NCBI GenBank assembly: GCA_001899585.1
Contig: MKWE01000053.1
Location: 1 to 55,815 of the forward strand
DNA length: 55,815 bases
From: Rhodospirillales bacterium 70-18
GTDB taxonomy: Bacteria > Pseudomonadota > Alphaproteobacteria > Acetobacterales > Acetobacteraceae
Direction of reading: 5' to 3'
In this document: piece by piece, positions 50,127 through 55,815 of the stretch
Position numbering within the stretch: position 1 is the stretch's first letter
Layout: each line of letters opens with the position of its first letter
Made by a program: the position numbers and the translations under genes
The notes under the pieces: model-generated
Seen by the model: the letters and a program-made list of their open reading frames with translations, nothing else
The model's database searches: none
What the model was told of the DNA's origin: nothing

Positions 50127-52262
50127 CTACGCCGCCGGCACCCGCTGGAAGGTGAGGCGGAACACCGTGCCCTCCGGCGTGTTGCGCGCGGTGATGCCGC
50201 CGCCCATCTCGCGCATCGCCGCGTGGCAGATCGAAAGCCCCAGCCCGGTGCCCTGGCCGGCCGCTTTTGTGGTGAAAAACGGCTCGAAAATGCGGGATAA
50301 TATGGCTTCCGGCACGCCAGGACCGCTGTCCGCGACCTCCATGACGACCTGCCCGCCCTCCGCATGGGCGATCAGGCGCAGCCGGCGGGCATCCGGCGGG
50401 CGGCTGGCCATGGCATCGCGCGCGTTGGTGAACAGGTTGACCAGCACCTGCTCGATCGCCACCACCTGCCCCAGCACCGGCGGCAGGTCGGGCGGCAGCA
50501 GGTTTTCCACCGCCACATGCGCCTGGCGCAGCGCGCCGCCGGCCAGTGTCATCGCGCCCTCGACGGCGCTGCGCAGGCAGACCTGCTCCTGCGGCTCGTT
50601 GGTCGGCCGGCTCAGCGCCTGGAGGTGGTGGATGATGCGGTTGGCGCGCACGCCCTGCTCGCCGATCCGCTCCAGCCGGCCGCGCACGGTGCCGAGGTCG
50701 GGCTCGGGGTCCTCCAGCGCCGCCAGGGCGTTGTGCGCGGCCATCACCATCACCGCCAGCGGCCGGTTCAGCTCGTGGGCGATGCCGCCGGCCATCTCGC
50801 CGAGGCTGGCGAGCTGGGAGGAGATCGCCGCCTGGGCTCGCAGCGCCCGCTCCTCGGTGATGTCGGCGAGGCTGCCGATCACCTCGCCGCCCGCCTCGCC
50901 GTGGCGGGCCACCACGCGGGCGTGGTGGCGCAGCCAGACCCAGCTGCCGTCCGGGCGGGCCATGCGGTATTCCAGCGTGTCCGGCCCACCCTTCAGCAGG
51001 CCGGCGAAGAAGGCCGCGACCTCCTGGCCCAGACCGGGATCGACATGCGCCAGGAAGGTGTCGCGGGGCGGCAGCCGGTCGTGCGGCCAGCCGATCACCT
51101 GGGCGGCGTTGGCGGTGATGTAGCGGCTGGTCAGGGTGCCGTCCGCGGCCAGGTCGCCGTGGTAGACCATGGCCGGCAGGCTGGCGACCAGCCGCTCCAG
51201 CTCGGCGCGGGCGGCCTCGGTCGCCTGCTGGGCGCGCCGTGCCTGGGCCAGCGCCTCGGCGGTGCGGCGGCGGGCGCGCAGCAGCAGCAGGCCGCCGCCG
51301 CCCATGATGTCCAGCAGCGACAGGGCGGTGGCGACGGCGCGGATGATCGCCGCCTCCCGCCGCGTGTCGGCGAGCGCGGTGCCCGCGTCCAGCGCGATGG
51401 TGACCAGCAGCCCCGCCGGTTCCACCCCGCTCCACCCGGTCAGCAGCCAGCGCCCGGTGCCGGGGTTGCGCACCGGGGCCCTGCCTTCTGGCTCGGTGCG
51501 CGCCAGCGCCAGCACCGCCGCCACCGCCGCCGGCTCGGCCGCGCCGGCGCTGTCCGTGGCCGGGCTGCGCACCAGCACCTGGCCGTCGGCCGGGCGCACC
51601 AGCACCGCCAGGCCCTGCTGGCGCAGGTCCGGCCGGGCGATCTGGCGGGCCAGCGCCTGGGTATCCAGCCCCACCACGGAGATGCCGGCGAACTGGCCCT
51701 GGCGGTCGTACAGCTCGCGCGCCACCGGCAGGCCAGGGCGGTCGGCGAAGCGCAGCGTGCTGCGGGGCTGGCCGACCGCCAGCGTCGCCGGCGTATCGCG
51801 CAGCAGGCCGAAATACGGCAGGTCGGCCAGCGACACCGGCGCGTGCCCGCTGCCGCCGCCCTGGTTGTTGCCCTTCTGGCCGTTGCCCTTTTGGCCGTTA
51901 ATCGTCCAGGTCACGACGCCCTGCCGGTCGGTGACGGCCATGCCGGAGATGCCGAACACCGGGCGCAGCGCCAGCGCCTGCAACTGGAACTGGATCGCCA
52001 GCGCCCCGGTCAGGTCGCCGCGCTCAAGCAGCGTGGCGCGCGCCTGGGCCAGGATGTGCAGCCCGGCGGTCGCCTCCAGCGTGCTTTCCAGGTCGGCCGC
52101 GGCGGCGCGGGCGCGCAGCATCGCGCCTTCCAGCGCGTTGGCGCGGGCCTGGTCCTCCTGGTGGCGGATGGTCGCCTCGGCGGAAACCCAAATCAATCCC
52201 GCCACCAGGGCGACGACCAGCCAGACGAACGCCGTGGCCTGCCTGCGGGGCCAGCGGGTCAT
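50127..52262 (-). CDS. Membrane sensor histidine kinase (periplasmic sensor, PAS, HisKA, HATPase)
   Basis: 711 residues. A first membrane helix (residues 9-27) and a second near 310-325 enclose a periplasmic sensing region of Cache/CHASE type (ATIRHQEDQARANALEGAM at its start). A PAS domain follows (about 365-490, VASLPAMVYHGDL), then the phosphoacceptor His in GGIAHELNRPLAV and the ATPase motifs NLFTNARDAM, VADSGPGVP and GTGLGLSICHAAM. The common HELNQPL box reads HELNRPL here. The periplasmic domain contains a NGQKGNGQKGN insert encoded by 15-bp repeats. No response regulator gene is adjacent. Confidence 0.88.
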   Translation of the reverse strand: MTRWPRRQATAFVWLVVALVAGLIWVSAEATIRHQEDQARANALEGAMLRARAAAADLESTLEATAGLHILAQARATLLERGDLTGALAIQFQLQALALRPVFGISGMAVTDRQGVVTWTINGQKGNGQKGNNQGGGSGHAPVSLADLPYFGLLRDTPATLAVGQPRSTLRFADRPGLPVARELYDRQGQFAGISVVGLDTQALARQIARPDLRQQGLAVLVRPADGQVLVRSPATDSAGAAEPAAVAAVLALARTEPEGRAPVRNPGTGRWLLTGWSGVEPAGLLVTIALDAGTALADTRREAAIIRAVATALSLLDIMGGGGLLLLRARRRTAEALAQARRAQQATEAARAELERLVASLPAMVYHGDLAADGTLTSRYITANAAQVIGWPHDRLPPRDTFLAHVDPGLGQEVAAFFAGLLKGGPDTLEYRMARPDGSWVWLRHHARVVARHGEAGGEVIGSLADITEERALRAQAAISSQLASLGEMAGGIAHELNRPLAVMVMAAHNALAALEDPEPDLGTVRGRLERIGEQGVRANRIIHHLQALSRPTNEPQEQVCLRSAVEGAMTLAGGALRQAHVAVENLLPPDLPPVLGQVVAIEQVLVNLFTNARDAMASRPPDARRLRLIAHAEGGQVVMEVADSGPGVPEAILSRIFEPFFTTKAAGQGTGLGLSICHAAMREMGGGITARNTPEGTVFRLTFQRVPAA

Positions 52263-52276
52263 GCTAGTGGCCCGAC

Positions 52277-52302
52277 GCCGACGGGCGCTTCAGCCCGTTG
52301 GC
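52277..52302. other. Small hairpin between the OmpA-like gene and the sensor kinase gene
   Basis: GCCGACGGGC (52277-52286) pairs with GCCCGTTGGC (52293-52302) with one G-T pair and a six-base loop. It lies downstream of the OmpA-like stop and just upstream of the kinase start on the minus strand. It may be a weak terminator or part of the kinase leader. No T-run is seen. Confidence 0.35.
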
Positions 52303-52368
52303 TGAATCGGCCCACCCAATCAAGCCGGTGCACTGACGCATCCTGAACCGTCCCAATGTGTCAGAGCT

Positions 52369-53985
52369 CTAGCGGTCGGTCAGCCGCAATTCGATGCGGC
52401 GGTTCTTGGCGTAGGCCTCCGGGGTGTTCGCCGGGTCCAGCGGCTGGTTGTCGCCGAACGCGGTGGCGGCGAGGCGGTTGGCGGGCACGCCGGCGATGAT
52501 CAGCAGCTTCACCACGTTGATCGCCCGCTCGGCCGACAATTCCCAGTTGGAGGCGAACTTGCCGCCCTGCACCGGCTGGCGGTCGGCATGCCCGTCCACC
52601 CGCAGCAGCCAGTTCACATCCGGCGGGATTTCCTTGGCCAGCGCGCGCACCGTGTCGGCGAGGCGGAACATCTGCTCCATGCCGCCCGGCGACAGCTCGG
52701 CGCTGCCGGAGGGGAACAGCACCTCGCTCTGGAACACGAAGCGGTCGCCGACCACCTGGATGCCCGGTCGCCCGGCCAGCACCTCGCGCAGCTTGCCGAA
52801 GAATTCGCTGCGATACCGCTGCAATTCCTCCACTTTCTGCGCCAGGGCGGCGTTCAGGCGTGAGCCGAGATTGGCGATCTGCACGTCCTTGTCGCGGCCG
52901 GACGCCTCGGCGGCGTCCAGCGCCTTGGCGACCTGGGCGAGCTGGGTCTTCATCTCGTCCATCTGCTGGTTCAACAGGGCGATCTGGGCGCGCGCGGAGT
53001 CGCCCAGCTTCTTCTCGTCGGCGAGCTGGGCGGCGACCGCCTCGCGCCGCTGCTGCTCGGTCAGCGTGCGGGCGGCGGCGTCCCGGGCCTGGCGTTCCAG
53101 CTCGTCGCGCAGGGCGGTCAGGGCGCGCACCTGCTCGGCCATCTTCGCCATGTCGGACAGCCTGGCCTCGATGGTGGCGCGGTCGGCCTGAACGGTTTTG
53201 TCCATCGCCTCGGCCTGGCGCTTCATCTCGGCGATCTGCGCCTGGGCGGCGTCGAGGTCCTTCTGCGCCTGGGCCTGCGCCAGCTTCAGCACGGCAAGCT
53301 GGCGGCCCTGCGCCTCCAGCTCGTCCTTGGTGGCCGAGAGGGTCTTGCCGGTTGCCTCCAGCGCCTGGGTGCGCTGCGCCAGCTGCACCGCGGCGGCCTC
53401 GGCCAGTCTGGCGTTCTGGTCGGCGCGCTGCTGGGCGGCGGCGAGCTGGCGCTGCGCCTCGGCCAGTTGCGCGGCGGCGGTGGCGGCGTCGGTGGCCACG
53501 CTGTCGCCGCGGCTGGCGGCGTCGGCCACCTGCTTCTGCAACTGCGCGGCGCGGGTTTGCAGCGATTGCAGTTGCAGCGCGCTGTCCGCCAGCTTGGCCG
53601 ACAGGGTGTCGCGCTCGGCGCGCAGCGCGTCGCGGTCGGCCAGGGTTTTGGCCTGGTCGGCGCGCAAGGCCGCCAGTTGCTGCGCCAGCGTGTCGCGGGC
53701 GCCGGTGGCGGCCTGCAAATCGCGGTTGATCTGCGCCATCGACAGTCGCAACTCGGCGGTGCGGCCGCGTTCCAGCGACAGCATGTCGGACAATTCGGCC
53801 ATCTGCCGGTTCACCCGGTCCAGCGCCCGGTCGCGCCCGGTCAGTGCCACCGACAGGAAGGCCTGGGCCAGCACGAACACCAGCAGCACGAAGATGATGA
53901 CCATCAGCAGCGTGGACAGCGCGTCCACGTAGCCCGGCCAGGCATTCATTCCCTCGTCGCCGCCGCGGCGCCTGCGCAGTGCCAT
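52369..53985 (-). CDS. OmpA/MotB-like protein with long coiled coil (stator partner)
   Basis: 538 residues. One N-terminal membrane helix (LSTLLMVIIFVLLVFVLAQAF, about 22-45) is preceded by GYVDALST, whose Asp could be the ion-binding residue, as in MotB, TolR or ZorB. Residues about 55-390 are a heptad-rich coiled coil (Ala, Gln, Leu and charged residues). The C-terminus is an OmpA-type peptidoglycan-binding domain (DRFVFQSEVLFPSGSAELSP, then DGHADRQPVQGGKFASNWELSAERA and NRRIELRL). It follows the MotA/TolQ-like gene by 20 bp, so they form a likely channel pair. Confidence 0.88.
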   Translation of the reverse strand: MALRRRRGGDEGMNAWPGYVDALSTLLMVIIFVLLVFVLAQAFLSVALTGRDRALDRVNRQMAELSDMLSLERGRTAELRLSMAQINRDLQAATGARDTLAQQLAALRADQAKTLADRDALRAERDTLSAKLADSALQLQSLQTRAAQLQKQVADAASRGDSVATDAATAAAQLAEAQRQLAAAQQRADQNARLAEAAAVQLAQRTQALEATGKTLSATKDELEAQGRQLAVLKLAQAQAQKDLDAAQAQIAEMKRQAEAMDKTVQADRATIEARLSDMAKMAEQVRALTALRDELERQARDAAARTLTEQQRREAVAAQLADEKKLGDSARAQIALLNQQMDEMKTQLAQVAKALDAAEASGRDKDVQIANLGSRLNAALAQKVEELQRYRSEFFGKLREVLAGRPGIQVVGDRFVFQSEVLFPSGSAELSPGGMEQMFRLADTVRALAKEIPPDVNWLLRVDGHADRQPVQGGKFASNWELSAERAINVVKLLIIAGVPANRLAATAFGDNQPLDPANTPEAYAKNRRIELRLTDR

Positions 53986-54005
53986 GGCCTAGCCCGGCCC
54001 GGCCG

Positions 54006-55181
54006 TCATGACCGTGGCTCACCTTCCGCGAGGGCGGCGATGGTGCGGGTCAGGATCTTGATTTCGTTGCGCAATTCGGCGGTGGTCTGGGCGCGGCCCT
54101 GCTCGCTTTCGGTCAGCAGGCGCTGCAGGTACAGCTCAATGTTGCGCAGATGGGCGCGCGCCGCCTCCTCGGTGCCGGTGTCGCGCCGCTCGCTCAGGCG
54201 TTGCAGCGCCGGCGCCAGCGCCTGCTGGTTCTCGGCGATATGCAGCATGAGCTGCTGGCTGGCGCGCATGGTGTCCGACAGCGCGCCCAGTCGCTCGGTG
54301 AGGCTCAGGATCGCCTGGGTGCCCTCGCGCCGGTCGTCCTCGCCGCGCGCCAGGGTGCGCTGCAGCCCCTCCATGTTCTCCGCCGTCTGCTCCAGCAGCG
54401 CCTGCACGTAGACCGGCACCGAGCCGCCCTCGCCGCCCTCGCCCAGCACGCCGGAGGACAGCCGGGTGAGGCCGGCCAGCCACTCCTCCAGCTCGTTGAA
54501 GAAGCGGTTCTGCGCCTGCCCGGCGGTGAGATCGAGGAAGCCCAGCACCAGCGCGCCGGACAGCCCGAGCATGGAGGAGGAGAACGCCGTGCCCATGCCG
54601 CGCAGCGGCCGCGCGAGGCCGGATTTCAGCTGCTCGAACAAGGCGTTGATGTCGCCCGAGCCGACCGACATGCCGGAAATCACGTCCGACACCGAGCTGA
54701 CGGTGAGCAGCAGCCCCCAGAACGTGCCCAGCAGGCCGAGGAAGATCAGCAGCCCGGTCATGTAGCGCGACAATTCGCGGCTTTCGTCCAGGCGCGAGGC
54801 GATGGTATCCAGCATGGAACGGGTGGCCGGGGCCGACAGGGTGAACCGCTCCGTCCCGCTGCCGGGCTGGCCGTCGCCCTTCTTGCCGGCGCGGCTGGCC
54901 AGCATGCTGGCCATCGGCGCCAGCAGGCGGGGCGTGGGCAGGCTGGCCAGGCGCGGGCGGGCGCGCTGGAAGGTTTCCAGCCAGGTCACCTCCGGCGTCA
55001 GCCGCAGCACCTGGCGCACGTTCCAGCCGACGCCGAGCAGCAGCACCAGCACGATCAGGCTGTTCAGCAGCGGGTTGGCGCTGAACGCGGCCTCCAGCTT
55101 GGCGGAGAGCAGCACCACCAGCACGACGACGGCCAGCAGGAAGGCCAGCATGCGCAGAAGATAGGTGGTCGGACGGGTCAT
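54006..55181 (-). CDS. MotA/TolQ/ExbB-like ion-channel protein
   Basis: 391 residues. Two early hydrophobic segments (about 8-55) are followed by a cytosolic stretch and a helix at LSRYMTGLLIFLGLLGTFWGLLLTVSSVSDVI. Then comes the conserved channel signature (PLRGMGTAFSSSMLGLSGALVLGFLDL) and a long C-terminal helical tail of about 150 residues. The motif matches MotA/TolQ/ExbB proton channels. The extended cytosolic tail and coiled-coil OmpA partner are shared with ZorA/ZorB but also with housekeeping envelope pairs. No ZorC/D-like genes or flagellar genes lie beside it. Confidence 0.87.
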   Translation of the reverse strand: MTRPTTYLLRMLAFLLAVVVLVVLLSAKLEAAFSANPLLNSLIVLVLLLGVGWNVRQVLRLTPEVTWLETFQRARPRLASLPTPRLLAPMASMLASRAGKKGDGQPGSGTERFTLSAPATRSMLDTIASRLDESRELSRYMTGLLIFLGLLGTFWGLLLTVSSVSDVISGMSVGSGDINALFEQLKSGLARPLRGMGTAFSSSMLGLSGALVLGFLDLTAGQAQNRFFNELEEWLAGLTRLSSGVLGEGGEGGSVPVYVQALLEQTAENMEGLQRTLARGEDDRREGTQAILSLTERLGALSDTMRASQQLMLHIAENQQALAPALQRLSERRDTGTEEAARAHLRNIELYLQRLLTESEQGRAQTTAELRNEIKILTRTIAALAEGEPRS

Positions 55182-55227
55182 CGTGCCGCTCGCGTCATGG
55201 GTTCGCCCTTGCCGGCCGCTGCCACGC

Positions 55228-55815
55228 TCATTTGGCCGGCCGTGCGGTGGGGCCGGTGGTCACGTCCACCCGGTCGGCCGGTTCGCCGGCGGAGGCGGGC
55301 GCGCTGGCGCCCAGCGCGCGCACCAGGATGCGCGCCGAGGAAATCCCCTCGGCGATCAGGATACCGCGAACCGCCAGGGCGCGCGACAGCGACAGACGCC
55401 GCGCCGAGGAGGGATCATCGGCGGTGCCGGCGGCGTGGGCGGTGACGGTGATGTCCGCCTCCGCGGGCGCGGCCTTGGCCAGGGCGCGCAGAGCGTCCGC
55501 GCTGGCCGGGTTCAGCCGGACGTCGCCGGCGCCGAAGGTCAGGCGCAGCCCGCCGGCAATGGGCGTCGTGGTGCCGGGTGCGTCGGGGGCGACCTGCAGC
55601 GGGCCGGGCGGCGGCGGCGGACGGGTGGGCACCATGATCGGCGGCGGCACCGGCGGCACCGGCGGCACGCTGCCGATCGCCGGCAGCGGGGCGGCCGGTT
55701 GGGGGGGCGGGGGCGCGGACGGCGGGACGGGCGTGGGCGGCAGCACGGCGGCCGGCGGCGGGGCGTCCGGCATCACGGGCGGCGGCGCGGGCTGCTGCAC
55801 CGGCGGTGGCGGCAC
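55228..55815 (-). CDS. Proline-rich OmpA-family protein, C-terminal part (5' end outside window)
   Basis: The frame is open to the last base of the window, so the N-terminus is missing. About 85 residues are very Pro-rich (PPPP, PVPPVPPP), as in periplasm-spanning linkers such as TonB. Then comes an OmpA-like domain (LTFGAGDVRLNPASADALRAL, SSARRLSLSRALAVRGILIAEG) without the usual peptidoglycan-binding Asp-Arg pair clearly visible. The stop is 47 bp before the MotA-like gene on the same strand, so the gene probably belongs to the same operon and envelope process. Confidence 0.75.
   Translation of the reverse strand: MPPPPVQQPAPPPVMPDAPPPAAVLPPTPVPPSAPPPPQPAAPLPAIGSVPPVPPVPPPIMVPTRPPPPPGPLQVAPDAPGTTTPIAGGLRLTFGAGDVRLNPASADALRALAKAAPAEADITVTAHAAGTADDPSSARRLSLSRALAVRGILIAEGISSARILVRALGASAPASAGEPADRVDVTTGPTARPAK

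Noticed and set aside
52369-55181. Zorya anti-phage system
   Set aside because: Only a ZorA/ZorB-like layout is present. No ZorC, ZorD helicase or ZorE nuclease-like gene lies beside it within the window, and such pairs also have housekeeping roles.
1-55815. tRNA, rRNA or CRISPR array
   Set aside because: No tRNA-like cloverleaf, conserved rRNA stretch or regularly spaced repeat with unique spacers was seen by eye; the tandem repeats found are contiguous and coding.

Overview
The window is a 55.8 kb stretch of very GC-rich bacterial DNA, gene-dense and with a strong G/C third-position bias. The gene content (tricarballylate TcuAB, TfdA-like and P1-family enzymes, a CoxMSL-type molybdenum hydroxylase, a PEP-CTERM protein, a filamentous-haemagglutinin-like protein ending in DEDY) suggests an alphaproteobacterium, most likely Rhodospirillales/Acetobacteraceae. 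This is an inference from gene types and composition, not from a phylogenetic marker. I see no rRNA, tRNA, CRISPR array, intact insertion sequence or phage module.

Layout. 1-5.4 kb: the 3' part of a giant beta-repeat exoprotein followed at once by a TPR-CHAT lipoprotein. 5.4-10 kb: tcuB-tcuA (minus), a lactonase-type beta-propeller (plus) and a D-2-hydroxyacid dehydrogenase (minus). 10.1-12.7 kb: a tightly overlapping plus-strand operon of PfkB kinase, CobW-type GTPase and TSUP exporter. 12.8-14.0 kb: a degraded patch with the 5' stub of a Gfo/Idh/MocA gene, a PEP-CTERM gene of lower GC and a frameshifted AHSA1/SRPBCC tail. 14.0-16.7 kb: a PcaD-like hydrolase divergent from DUF169 and TfdA-like dioxygenase genes. 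16.7-20.0 kb: a GNAT gene with a possible arginine-rich leader peptide and attenuator, a truncated second copy of a P1-peptidase gene, a P-loop NTPase, a nucleotidyltransferase gene broken by an in-frame TGA, and the intact P1 peptidase. 20.0-24.4 kb: a lipid-carrier glycosylation group (CDP-alcohol phosphatidyltransferase, EmrE-like flippase subunit, methyltransferase fused to an ArnC-like glycosyltransferase, and a divergent multi-pass GT-C-like protein).

24.5-28.2 kb: an MBL hydrolase and a 936-residue hybrid histidine kinase with a LOV-like PAS domain. 28.3-35.7 kb: HutF, an M20 amidohydrolase, a three-subunit molybdenum hydroxylase and a co-translated MoaD/ThiS-like carrier. 35.8-43.2 kb (all minus): a peptide-type ABC importer (binding protein, two permeases, double ATPase) enclosed by two M20 hydrolases. 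43.4-48.6 kb: a HlyD/RbbA-like/ABC-2 exporter operon behind a perfect FNR-type box. 48.7-50.1 kb: a stub gene carrying a 24-bp tandem repeat and a zinc metalloprotease. 50.1-55.8 kb (minus): a membrane sensor kinase, an OmpA/MotB-like and MotA/TolQ-like ion-channel pair and a proline-rich OmpA-like protein cut by the window edge.

Unexplained structure worth attention: a roughly 90-bp AT-rich palindromic element in two copies with covarying hairpin arms; a second dispersed intergenic repeat family; a 19-bp perfect inverted repeat that runs through a stop codon; 15-bp in-frame tandem repeats in three unrelated genes; and an eight-base homopolymer that fuses two genes that would otherwise overlap as ATGA. 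I recognise no complete new multi-gene defence or biosynthetic system. The best candidates for new biology are the exoprotein-CHAT pair, the molybdenum hydroxylase with its own MoaD-like carrier, and the MotA/OmpA-like pair.
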